NCBI GenBank assembly: GCA_037042915.1
Contig: CM073202.1
Span: forward strand, 3,100,001 to 3,164,000
Source of the DNA: Auricularia sp. M13
Taxonomy: Eukaryota; Basidiomycota; Agaricomycetes; Auriculariales; Auriculariaceae
DNA: 64,000 nt
Reading direction: 5' to 3'
This document shows, piece after piece, positions 11,840 to 23,118 of the stretch (positions within the stretch are counted from its first letter, which is position 1; each line of letters starts with the position of its first letter). The translations under genes were made by a program, and so were the position numbers. Under the pieces are notes generated by a model. The model ran no database searches. It was not told where the DNA came from and saw only the letters and a program-made list of their open reading frames with translations.

Positions 11840-13005
11840 GGGTATCGCGAACGCGCAGCGTCAACGTGTGCAACCAGAGAACAAGCTTCGGGATGGTGGT
11901 GGTCGGGAACAGGAGGCACACAGGGGACGCGGGTCGGAGAGGAGCAAAGTTGACCGGCGCAGCCACAAGAGCTGCCGTCGAGGTTATTCATGGGCAGAGG
12001 CATGGGGCCGAGCCGCATGATCGGAGTTGCTGCTGAACATCAACATGCCGTTCTCGCGTGCTCCCCACGTGCAAGATCAAGTTTGTCACTTTCTGGGCTC
12101 GGGATCAGCGTCGAAGAAACCCCAGTGAATCTAAAGAATGGCCACCAATACGTTGCGGTCCAAAATCAAGGTCCCAAGAGGCTTGAAGTACGGAAAGTAC
12201 GGTCAGGAATCACTTTGACTCGGGAAAACTACTCACTGAGTTCCAGTTAACTGTAAGACAATAACTGTCTGTCTATCGTCTTCTTCATCGAACACTGCGA
12301 GTACGGATAACGATACAGCGATGTTACCCGTGGAATTTTGGCCCGCAGACTGCCAGTGGCCGAATTGAAAAAGAAACAACCGTGAGAACACAGTCGCTAA
12401 GGCTTAGTGATGCAGGCGCACCTAGCGCAAGGCGGCCAAGCCCAGGAACCAAAATCCTACAGGTCCAAAGTCGAGAAGTATGAATATTATGTCATGCTCG
12501 AGTCCGTTCGCCGTGAAAGGCCCATAAAGGAAACAAAGAGCAAAGCCTACTAGAGGCACAGTCACATAGGTCAGCTGGAACTTCTGGATGGGAAGGCGGG
12601 AAACCTGACCTCTATCAACCGGTTTGATGTTCTCCAGGTTTCCAGTAAAGCGGGTGCCGCAAATTTTGGTAGAACGGCAAGGAGGACAAAGGTTTACTTC
12701 CGGCGTCCGCGTTCAACAAGATAATCCAGGTCCCGCACAGTCGAACCAAACACCATTTGGTATGGAGCTTATATGACTTTTATAAATTTTGGCTAGCTCT
12801 GCACGCTGTTCAACGATGGGCAGGCTGCTTACACCTGTTCCCAAAACAGCTTACATAAGCCGGCCGCTCAGTTGGCTAACGTTGCCGGACCACATCAACA
12901 GAGCAAGACACAATTCAGGCAGGGGTGGCATTTCCAAAATCAACCAACAAACTCGTATTCTCATATGACATCGCAGACTTCGGGGAGGGGGATTCAAAGA
13001 GGGAA
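11840..13005. other. Intergenic between AA9 promoter and CYP505 3' end
   Basis: About 1.2 kb, moderately AT-rich, holding the upstream region of the AA9 gene and the downstream region of the P450. I see no open frame with a recognisable product and no clear repeat. Confidence 0.5.
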
Positions 13006-16000
13006 TTAGCCAAATACATCCGCAGCGTAACGTTCGTTCTGGATGGAGGCCCAGAAAGCCTCGGGGGTCTTGCGCAGGTGGGGAGGCAACTCCGGCATCT
13101 CACCAGAAAGCTCGAGCTGCTGTTTCCGTTCTTCGAAGATCTTGATGCACGTTTCCTTGATTCCAAGCGCGACCCGGGCGGAACCACAGGTGTAGAACTT
13201 GGCGTCCTGGCGAAACGCTGCACCGATGTCTGCGCGATCATGCCAGACGCGACTGAGCGGCGGGTAAGCTTCTCGCATTGAGCGACGGGAGCGGTATGAG
13301 CACGTACTCCTGCACATATTTGCAGCCCTCGGAGAGTTGCGGCGCGCGCGAGAATGCCGGACGCACGTCGACGACGCCGAGTTCCGCCCAGGCTTTCAGG
13401 TCCGTATCCGCATAGAGGAAGTCGACGTCTGGCGAGCGGCACCCGAAGAACAGGAGCGTCTTGCCGACCTCGAGACCGGCGGCCTTCTGCGCGGCGCGCT
13501 CCTGGAGGAAGCCGCGCATGGGCGCGATGCCGCTCCCGCTCGCAAACATCACGATCGGCGTCGCGGGGTCCGCGGGAAGGTGAAAAGCAGCGCTGCTCGG
13601 GCGCACTGCGACCTGCACGCGATCACCCGGCTGCAGGCCCGCAAGGTAGTTGGACGCGACGCCTTGGAAAAGCTCCTTGGAATCCGCGAGAGACGCCTCG
13701 CGCAGAATGCCGAGCGTCAGAGTAACCTTCGTCGGGTTCCACAGTGGGGACGAGGATATAGAGTACTGCCGGACGCGCATGGCGGGCAGCATACCGAGGA
13801 AGGTGGAGAGGGGAATGTCGAGGTTCGGGTGGGCCTCGAGGAGGCTGAGAACGCTGACGCGCTTCTCGAGAACTTCGTGGACATAATTATCGAGTAGATG
13901 CTGCAACGCGTCTTTGCTGGCGCTGGTGGCGTGGTGAATAAGCGCCTCGATGTTCTTCCTGGTGGCGGGTTGTTGAAGTTCGACATAGCCTGAGAAAAGC
14001 TCCTGCACAGTTACTGGACGATGCGTGGGGAGTGTCGTTGGCGTTGCGGAGGAAATAGCGATCTTCGTTGAAGATAATCAATCAGACTCTAGCGTGATAG
14101 CAAGAGACAAACCTCTTGCTCCTCTGCCAACTTGAATCGGGCAATCACTCGCTTGACGGTTGCCGCTGGGTTCGTAGGCAGACTGCCACAGGTTTCGTAA
14201 CTCGCAAAAAGGGCCAATGTAGGACTCACATAGCTAAGTAATCACCCGCGCGGTATGTCATGCCTTCTGGGAGCTCAATCTCTGCGAGTGCTATTTAGTT
14301 TGACAGTCGATTGAATTCAGTTGCGACGGACCCAGATGGTGCTTGTCGACAGTTCCAGGCTTGGTAAGTCGCACGTTCTGCGTGACAACACCCAGTCGTG
14401 CGTCAGGCTGACGCAGACGCGACGCGCGTTGCGTTGGTGCAGATAATTTGATGTCAATACCGCCGTGCGCCTGTTCTGTAGCCGTAACGTTGTACACCTA
14501 GAAGTGCACATTAGGGCAGTAGTACGTCGAATGAGTGAGGAAGACAAACATTTGATAACTTGGTCCATAGCTTGGTCTCCCATTCGTCAAACGACTCGAA
14601 GAAGCGGTCGCCGCCAGCGTCGGCCTCGCCGCGCTCGAGGATGCGCTCTGCTCCGCTACGTTCCAAGGCGGCGTCGACGAGCTTCGGGATGCGTTGGAAC
14701 GTATGCACCCAGTCGTGGTTGCCACAACCGAAGACAGCATACTTCACGCCGGCGAGGGGCGCGTTCTCGCTTGACAGCGTTTCGACATACTTCACGAAGT
14801 GGCCAGCATTATCCGGCGGCTCGCCTGAACAATTCAAAGTCGCTCAGCGTTCGAAATCACTGACAAGAGATAATTACTTCGCACAAACCTTCAAACGAAG
14901 CAGTTATAATGATTACAGGACCATCGGAGGGCAGCTTGTTTGCCGCAGAGTCGAGCGTTCCAATGGAAGAACGGAAACCTACAACCGGAAGATTTAGCTC
15001 CAGTGCGGGATCTATATATTCACGGATATAGCTACCGTGACTTGCGGCGTCGTTCGCGAGACGCTGCGCAAACATCTCGCACGACCCAGTGTTGCTGCCA
15101 TATAGGACGTACATCGGTTGTGTCGGCGATCCAGATTGTTGCGTCCCCTCCGGCGGCGCGGTCGTTGAGCCCGGTTTCATTGCTGTTGCCAGTGATGGCC
15201 CGAGCGATACCGTGAACGTCGTATCCTTCCTTGGGATGGCGTAGATGCGGAATTCGAAGGGCTTTATGGTGAGCGTTTGCTTGATTGTGAGATCATACGA
15301 TGGATCGACCATGTGGAAGTCGAACTTCTGGAAGAGGCTGTTGTTGCTCGGTTGAGGCCTCATCCTGCGCTGGATAAGGAGAGCCGCTACTCACGTCACA
15401 ACTGCTATTATAGCCTCTTGCCACGCGAATCCCCGCCCCTAAACTGGTCAGACCGCCAATCGTAATGTCCCGAAGGCGATTCTCACAATGCAAGCTCGCG
15501 CGCCATTGCCGAATGGCATCCAGGCTTTTGGCTATCAACATATAAGTAAATGTGAGGTAAACACGTATGTAAGTCCTTCTCACCGGGAGAGCTTCGAATT
15601 TTCCGTCCATCATACGCTCAGGCCTGAACTCCGTGGCCTGGAAGGCGGTTCGTCAGGCCTCATGAGGAATATTTAATCATGTGCACTGACATCATCACCG
15701 TATACCGCGGGATCGCGGTGGATGGCGGCCACATGAACTACAATGGTCTGGTCCTTCTCAATGAGGTACTTTCCACCGATGATTTCGTCCTCAAAGGGTG
15801 CGACGCCGAAACCAGAAATTGGGGAGTTAAGTCGGAGCACCTCGCGCATCACCGCTGAAATGGTTCATTTGAGAGACGCTGAGAGGCGAGTCTTCGACGC
15901 ACCAGTTAGATACGGGAGGCGAGTCAGGTGTTCTGGGCGAATCCTTTCGACACCAACGACGGCATCTATCTCCGCTCTGAGCTTTGCGTAGACGTTTGGT

Positions 16001-17302
16001 TTCTTCAAAACGCTATACATCAGAAAGCTGAGCAAGCCTGCATGACTAGTTAACTCGGCATCTCTACGCCAGTCAATGGTACGACGCACCGGATGTTGTC
16101 TCGTGTCCAGCAATGAGGAAAGTAATCATCTGCTGTGATATGCTTTTATCGGTCAATTTCTTGCCTGTCGCAGACGGTTATGTAAATAGAAGTGGCCAAT
16201 CTTTCTGGGATGCACGCGCACCAGTTTGAGGGTCGCGGCCATTGAGCATGGCATTCAGCAGGTCCTTCGTGTCCGTCGGATTGGCGCGACGGTCGTTGAT
16301 AACTACATACGTAGCATACGTCGAAGTCAGTTATACTGACAAACTATGTGATGTGCGCACTTTCTTGGGCTAGCTCCAGCATCTTGCGCTGGTTCTCCTC
16401 GTACTCGGCGTTTGTTTGCCTCATTAGCATGGTCACTATGGCGGGTCGTTGTGATCGACGACCAGACTCGGTAAGGTAGTTGCCCATGGCCTCAACGAAG
16501 GGCGGGACGCCTTCCTAAATCTGAATCAGTGGTGCGAAAGGAAGAACATGACTTCACGGCCGCTCACCGTGTAGAATGAGTTTAAGCGGTACGACATGGC
16601 GCAATACGCAATCGTATCAAATGCTAAACGCGTGAAATCGTCCGAAGGATCGATTGCATGCTTGGGACCGAATCTGTTACGGATCAATGAGAGTCGGTGG
16701 CAGGATTTCCCAAATTGGCGCACCGCTCCCACTTCAGAACGAGCTGAGAGAGAATGTCATACATGCCGTCGAACATGCCCAGGATGCTCGCAGGTCCGAA
16801 CGCCGGGACAAGAATGCGATCTGTGTGCCAAGCCAGTGAGCGTCCGCCTCGACGGAAGAATACGGACGAAGAGTAAGATCATATTACGCACGAGCAACGC
16901 CCCAGTTCTCCTCGCCGTGATATGCGGTGAAACTACGGGATCCAAAATTAGACACATCCGCGAGCAGAGGGGGAGGGGAACCAACAGTGCGTCTCCAAGC
17001 AGAGAGCGAATGACCTCCAGCGCCGAGGACTTGAAGTACTTGCGGAACCTACGTTCGTCGCAGCATTCCTCTGCTAGAGCTCTGGTATTCACAAAGACTC
17101 TCGAACCAACTACGCATGTGTTGGGTCAGAATTTGCCGGACAGGCACGTCCACAAACCTGGGGAATTGACAAGGAAAATCTCCCCGAGCTGGTCCGCGTA
17201 CTGTCTGAATGTTTTAAGCGGCGTGGTTCGGTCTATGGAGAGCGCATGGCCCAGGATCGGGAGTTCACCCGGCGGGCGAGGAATGGGAACAAGAGTAGAC
17301 AT
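13006..17302 (-). CDS. CYP505-type P450-reductase fusion (P450foxy-like), 20 exons, 1088 aa
   Basis: Self-sufficient fatty-acid (subterminal) hydroxylase: an N-terminal P450 fused to an NADPH-P450 reductase, like Bacillus P450BM3 and Fusarium P450foxy. Minus-strand exons: 17158-17302, 16986-17097, 16892-16932, 16724-16820, 16568-16673, 16361-16514, 16222-16302, 16090-16164, 15903-16037, 15691-15854, 15584-15637, 15487-15531, 15395-15438, 14889-15337, 14550-14824, 14332-14497, 14230-14281, 14113-14182, 13308-14062, 13006-13252; total 3267 nt. Seen: PIPRPPGELPILGH start, ENWGVAHRIL C-helix, I-helix AGHETTSG, K-helix EVLR, heme loop FGNGARAC with its Cys ligand, flavodoxin loop YGSNTGSCE, FAD motif RQYSISSS, NADPH motif SGSGIAPMRG and a C-terminal YAADVF. 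No membrane anchor, as in this class. It appears intact. Confidence 0.95.
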
Positions 17303-17334
17303 GTTGATCAGATTGGCAGTACCGGTACAGCGCT

Positions 17335-17341
17335 CTATATA
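17335..17341 (-). promoter_or_regulatory. TATA box of the CYP505 gene
   Basis: TATATAG on the minus strand, 33-39 bp upstream of the ATG at 17302. This would imply a very short 5' leader. Assigned from motif and position only. Confidence 0.5.
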
Positions 17342-17854
17342 CACCTGCAGTTATTCCGATTCGGAGATAAGTTACTGCGGAAGAGTGGGATTGCGCGCAC
17401 GACGAAAATGACAATTTGGGAAGGGATTACATATTCCACAGCCGATAACAATCGGAGCAGCTGTATATGGATTGAGAAGCATAGAAATGCAAATATCGTT
17501 GTCAGCACCTTGCAATTCTCGTCTCGAATCGGGCCTTGGACGTACTAGGTATTACGAGGAATGGCCCGTTTCAGCCCGGTTCGCGCCGTCGCCTGGGTTA
17601 AATGAGTGCTTGGTCAGCGGTGGTTGGTCTGGGTGCAAATCCCAATGGCAGCAACGTGCTTCGCCGCGCTGATGACGCAGGTGTATCGCCAGTGCTACCA
17701 GGAAGTGAGAATGATAGCCACTTGAGTACTTTATTGTGGATTGGGCTCGTATATGACACTGTTCACGCGGTACCAATGTGGGTTCCATTCCCGAGCACGC
17801 ACTGGTTGCTACAGGCGCACAGAATCAGATTCTGTGAGATCAGATTAAAATGTC
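17342..17854. other. Intergenic, CYP505 upstream and GH27 downstream
   Basis: About 0.5 kb without a recognisable gene. A segment near 17610-17650 contains gggtgcaaatccc, which resembles a pol III B box but has no matching A box at tRNA spacing. Confidence 0.45.
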
Positions 17855-20050
17855 TCACCTGACTGGACACGTTGGGACGAGGCTTGCAGGCTCATCCCCA
17901 GCGTCCTTCAAGAGGAGTGCGACAACGCCGTGGGGTGGCACGTTGTCGCGCGTGAATGTCCTGACGGCTATGCCTAGGAATCGAGTTTTCAGATCGCGAA
18001 CGAGACGGTACAGGAGGAATGCAAAGCGTACCGTCGTCACTGTGCGCCCACAAGTCGCGCACGGAGTATTGACGCCCTGCCCGGATCCAGGGAGAGCTGT
18101 TCGCACCATCAGCCTGCCATTCGGACTACTAGGAGTCTTGAAACGAACTCTGAAAGCTTAAAGGACAGCGTCGCGGGCTGTTCTTTCCGTTAATCAATGT
18201 AAAAACTAGTCGGGAATAAACTAGCCTCATCAAGCGTATTGAGCTGCACGAACCGTGTAAGAAGATGGGATGAACAGCTGGGGGGTGTCTGTAAACTTAC
18301 CAGCATGAACACTACGCCGTCCCGAGTAGGCCCGCTCCAGTACTGCGCCGGGTGCGCCGAGTCTGACGTCCAGTCGGGGTTGAGGCCCCACCTGAACGGC
18401 GAGATGCTGGTGCCAACAACGGGGTCCTGGTTAATTGCGAGGAGCTCCTCATTCATGAGGATGTTCAGAACGTCTTGCGAGACATTGCGCACTGCGCACA
18501 TATGGGAAGTCAGGATAGAAATGGAGCCGAGAGGACGAGAAGTCGCACGGTCTGTGCCAATGAGGAGAGTCGACTTCATCAACGCCCATGCTGTGAAGTG
18601 CGACTTTGCCTCGTCCAGGGTGAGATCGCCGTTGCCCAGCTGGAGCATGTCCATATCGTTGCGACCGTAAAAGTCAGTCGCCATCGTGATGAAGGAATTG
18701 CTACGTGTGTAATGTCAGAGCGTGGTCGGGGATCTAGTCGGAAATGAGCGTACAAATTGATGATCGAAGCGAGTGAACTCCAGTTGGGACCTATTGATAG
18801 CACGAGCGATGAATGGTGGGTCAATTTTCGGGGAGAATGTCCAGCCACTCACTGATGTCGAATGTTGTCTGAGTGCCGCATAAGCCAGCAAGTACATATC
18901 CAAGGGGAAAACGTGACGTGACGTACGCGCCAGCTTTGCCCCATTGTGCGTCCCCACAGCCATACCTGTTGCTGTACGAAGACGTCAATTATCGAAACAT
19001 ACCGTCGTAAGGAACTTCACCAGGCCCCATTCACACAGGCTGAAGATGATTGGGGGTTTGTTAGACGTCTTGGCCTCTTCCTCGATAGCTTTCCGCATAG
19101 CTACATGGAGGATTGCTCTTAGCGGCTGTGGGACAGAGACATATGGAAAGGCACGCACCATCATAGCGGCCCATGATGTTCTGTCTCGTAACGCTGTCCT
19201 CGGGGACATTGCTTGAAGCAGGTTATCATAGGGCTCACGGCCCAAGAACTGCGCCAGGCTACGAACCAGTTATCGTATTTTAGAAGCGATATGCCCCTGC
19301 AGTGGTATGAGGATAATGAGAGAGTAAACGGACTTGCACGTGCCATTTGTTGAACAGGGCGATGTCGCGCGCTTCATTGTTGTACGAGCCCGGATACCCG
19401 GCGCAGGTCTGCAAGCCCGAGTCGCTGCTACAGGTCAGTGACTTCCATAGAAGGGGTCCTACGACTTGCGCACCTATAGATTCCGACTTTGCTGTCAGGA
19501 GATGATATCAGAATTAGCGTTCAGGGAACCCTGCGGTTGAGTCTCCGTACAATCCCAGTGCAGTGAGATTCTTCACCAGCCCATCAATGCCTGACTCAAT
19601 GGTTGGCTTCATTCTATAATGTTATTGAGGGAAAAGACGATGCGCACCGTTAGGAAACTTCGCAGGGTCCGGGACGAGGTCTCCTGCTTCGCTTCGCTCC
19701 CTCAATGCCCAACAATCGTCGAGGTTGATGTGATTGTACCCGGCTTTCTGCGCGTCCGCCTGAGTACGGATATACATCCAAAACTCGAATTCAACGGACC
19801 AGAAGTCCAGTATTGATCATCGCGTTGGCTGTGGCGATAATGAGGTCCTCGTCCACGTTGCTAGGTAGCCAAGCCAAAATTCAGTATACAGACAATGGTG
19901 AAAGGCGTTATGCGCTGCAGACCATCCAAATGCGTTCCACGCGTTGTAGCCCAGCACGGGCAGCCGCGCGACACCATTGTCGAGCGCGACCACTCGACTT
20001 GCGAGGAGCGCAATGGAGAGCGTGGCGAGGCGACGCATCATACTGCGCAA
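17855..20050 (-). CDS. GH27 alpha-galactosidase, secreted, about 14 exons
   Basis: Releases terminal alpha-1,6-galactose from galactomannan and raffinose-type sugars. The first exon encodes a signal peptide and LDNGVARLPVLGYNAWN, the GH27 opening. Later exons read NVDEDLIIATANAMI, AGYNHINLDDCW, KVGIYSSDSGLQTCAGYPGS and LKYDNC, whose Asp is the catalytic nucleophile. Then follow SLCEWG, QQVWLWG, TTFDIS with the expected acid/base Asp, GRNDMDML, LLAINQDPVV and a C-terminal beta domain ending LVPTCPVR. One intron (19297-19337, 41 nt) needs a GC donor (gcaagt); another near the C-terminus (GAG|gctagt) may be GC as well. The junction after DPAK is uncertain: the expected FPNG follows, but the obvious donor (aacg|gtgcgc) gives the wrong phase, while an earlier donor (gcgaa|gtttcc) keeps the frame and drops those residues. 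Start may be 20050, 20041 or 20038. Confidence 0.85.
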
Positions 20051-20102
20051 GCGAATGTGGGCTACAAGGGCCTTGCGCTACGGCCGAGCTCGCCGCACCA
20101 TT

Positions 20103-20110
20103 CTTATATA
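20103..20110 (-). promoter_or_regulatory. TATA box of the GH27 gene
   Basis: TATATAAG on the minus strand, about 55-70 bp upstream of the candidate start codons at 20038-20050. Good consensus match and spacing. Confidence 0.55.
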
Positions 20111-21237
20111 CTGGAGGTCGGCCCGGCCGTCGGGCAGTGTGTATCAGCTGAACAGAAGACCAGGACGTCATGGGAGTTGGCCATGGGAACTGCGACCAAG
20201 TACGACAACGCGGAAGTCTTAATACGGCGCGCTTCTTGCTCCGTCGTACAACGAATCCCGTCACGTGAATGGCAGAAGTACGCTCTTCACCTCCCATGGC
20301 CGGTGCCAGGTCACTCGGTGGGGCAAGCGCGTGTGCCGCGAGCATCTGTGTTCAGATCCCGCGCCATTGTTAGGGCAACAGCAAGGGTGGGTATACGAGT
20401 GAACCTGAGTTGTCCCGCGCGTGGACGTAGGCAACTCAGATGAGTCGGATCTAACATCGCAAACCTAGTAGTCATCTGACAAGAGACGGTCGACCAATGA
20501 TCAATCAAGGAAAGAAGCTTCAAATCGGGCGTTGCTCACGGGCGTTCCATGATACCGAGGATTGGCCAACTGACAGAGCCGGGTCATGATGCCCAAAACG
20601 ACGCCAAATATCGGGTGGCCATTATTTAGCTCAGAAAATCGATATTAGAACTGCCGAGCCAGAACAACCAGAAAAAAAGTTTCGGTCGGCGCGGTGGAAA
20701 AGAATAGGCTGGCAAGCGGAGTTCTAATTTTTGCATCCTCCTTGTCCTCCTGACCCCGCTTGTTCAAAACTGGCCACTACGGAAGTTACTCAACGATAGC
20801 TGGCGCTTCTTAACTTGAAATGAAATGGCGCTTCTTTACCCTTAAAGCTGGTCTTGTGTGTTTCAGTTGAATACGGTCGCGGTGTCCGCCCTGCCGATTC
20901 GGTTGGAAATAGTTGGGAAATGGAACGTCACTCATGTCGACTCTCAAGGCCTCCGTCAAGGCGCGACGCGCGCGCGCGTTTGATCTGGCCTGGCAAGCAA
21001 GCCTCCGCGTGGACGTGATCTGCTGCAACGAAAATGAATGCCTCTGGATCCTCTGGCACCTGCTGAAGCTCCAAGTAGCGCCACTGTGCGCATGCTTTCA
21101 AAGCCAATATGCATTTGTTTGACGGTGACGAACGGGTATGTCTATTGCAGCCGGAGCGCGGGTCGTGTCGTGTCGAGCTAACTCGCCGCGTTGGGCTTTA
21201 ACCAGACCTGCGCCAGCTAAACTCGACTCCGTCCACC
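20111..21237. other. Divergent intergenic region between GH27 and FAD oxidase
   Basis: About 1.1 kb between two genes transcribed outward, so it should hold both sets of upstream control sites. Contains AT-rich runs near 20690-20830 and a (CG)n run near 20960. No gene recognised. Confidence 0.5.
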
Positions 21238-23118
21238 ATGTCGTCCACCCTCACCGACGAGTTCCGCGCCCAGTTCACCGGGGATATCGTGACGCCCGCC
21301 GACGGCGCGGTCTACGACGCCGCCATCCAGCGCTGGGCGAAGAACGCCGCGCGCAACGCCGCGGTGGTCGTTTACCCGAAGTCCAATGCGGATGTCGCGC
21401 TGGCGCTGACGCTCGACCTCCCGGTCGCCATTCGCGGAGGCGGGCATAGTGCCAGCGGTGCCAGCTCCATTGAGGGGGGTCTTGTGATTGACCTGTCGCG
21501 ATACTTTGATGGCGTGCGTGTCGATGCGGAGAATAAGGTCGCGTATTGTGGTGGAGGGTCCGTGTGGCGCACTGTGGACGAGGAGGCTATCAAGTATGGG
21601 CTGGCGACTGTTGGGGGCACGGTGAACCATACCGGTATGGAGCTCATATCTCCTTGTCGATCGTCGCTCAACGCTGACTGTACTTTTGAAGGTGTTGGAG
21701 GGTGAGTCTTCTCTCCGGCCCTGTTCGACATTGAGCTGAAGGGAGATACTCAGCTTGGCTCTCGGCGGTGGCTACGGCTGGCTGACGGGAAGGCACGGCC
21801 TAGTCGTCGATAATATCGTCCAGGTGAGCATACGCCCAGCCAGAGCCAATCTCACAACAGAGTCATCTCGGCCAACTCACTCTTCCAGGCCACCGTCGTC
21901 ACAGCATCAGGCGAAACAGTCACGGCGTCCGAGACAGAGAACACCGAGCTCCTCAACGCCCTACGCGGCGGAGGGTGCAACTTCGGCATCGTGACTGGTA
22001 TGTTCAAGTTTCAAATTCTCCTCGCGTTCTGGCAGCCGGCTTATTTGTCATTGTAGAATTCGGGTTGCGCCTGCACCCCCAAAGGCCGACCGTCTACGCC
22101 GGCATGATCATCTACCACGGCGACCTCGAACTGCTCGATCCCTTGCGGAACGCCCTGGCCACCTGGTGGGCTCAGGCGAGCGAGGATGAGGCGGCGCTCT
22201 TCGTCATTACCGGCGCGCCGGATGGAGGACCTGTATGTCCTATTGCAGTTGGCATCGGAGGGTAGGTTCCTGAACGCACTCGCAGCCGGTATATGTGGTT
22301 TTGGCTTTTTATAACGGCAGTGAGGAGGAGGGGAAGAAGCGCTTCAAGCCGTTCCTGGACTTGAGTGAGCAAGCTACGTTCCATGGCGTTATGCAGTCGC
22401 GGCTCACATCACGAAGACCCATTTCTGAACACCTTGGCGGAGGTCCCATACGAGAAGCTCAACGGCATCCAGGTGCGTCTGATCGCGGCAGCTGCAGGCG
22501 GTAATCACCTTCATAATCTAATCGCTTGTAGAACGACGGCTTCCCGCCCGGCAGCAGCTTCTACATGAAAGGCGCAGGCGTCGCGCTCGACGATCTCCTC
22601 CAGCCCGGCGACACGCGCCTGCGCGCCGTCGCGGAGATCGTCCGCGCGAACCACCCGCACGCCAGCGCAGTGCTCGAGTGCTTCCCGCTGGGTAACGTCA
22701 TCAGGCGCGACCCGCAGGGCGCGCATGCGTTCCGCGGGCGCGCGACGAATAATATGGCGTTCATTATTCAGTGGACGGAGGGCGATGATCAGGAGAGGGT
22801 TGGGAGCGAGGCGCCGGAGGTTGCGAGGAGGCTTGCTGCTGCTGCTGGGGATGAGGGTATCTCTTATGGTAATTATGATGATGGTGAGTTCTTGAACTGA
22901 TTTGGAATGAGAGTGCGAGACTCACAGAGTGTATGCTAGATCCCTCGGCCCGCAATGAGGCGAAGGCCCGTCATCAATTTGCAGACGCGTATGAGCGCCT
23001 TCAGCGCGTCAAGGCCACGTACGATCCAGGCTTGCGTTTCGACCGCTGGTTCCCAATCCAACACTCTCAGTCAAACAGAATTATTCTGTTTGAGGTTTCA
23101 AACTCACATGTAGGATAG
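21238..23118 (+). CDS. Berberine-bridge-type FAD oxidoreductase, 9 exons, 475 aa
   Basis: Flavoprotein oxidase of the FAD_binding_4 plus BBE type; substrates in fungi include sugars and secondary metabolites. Exons: 21238-21634, 21692-21701, 21754-21823, 21889-21997, 22057-22232, 22286-22364, 22417-22472, 22532-22883, 22940-23118; 1428 nt in frame. Seen: VVVYPKSNADVALAL, IRGGGHSASG with the His that normally carries FAD, [45 protein letters not shown] and the C-terminal BBE segment with RATNNMAF and a Tyr-rich GNYDDD. The second covalent Cys of bicovalent members is missing (NHTGVGG instead of a Cys-containing loop), so single attachment is likely. Exon 2 is only 10 nt. No signal peptide, so probably intracellular. 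The exon 6/7 junction (acceptor acgaag at 22416) is the least certain. Confidence 0.88.

Noticed and set aside
17600-17665. B-box-like gggtgcaaatccc near the CYP505 promoter
   Set aside because: No A box at tRNA spacing and no cloverleaf pairing; could be chance.
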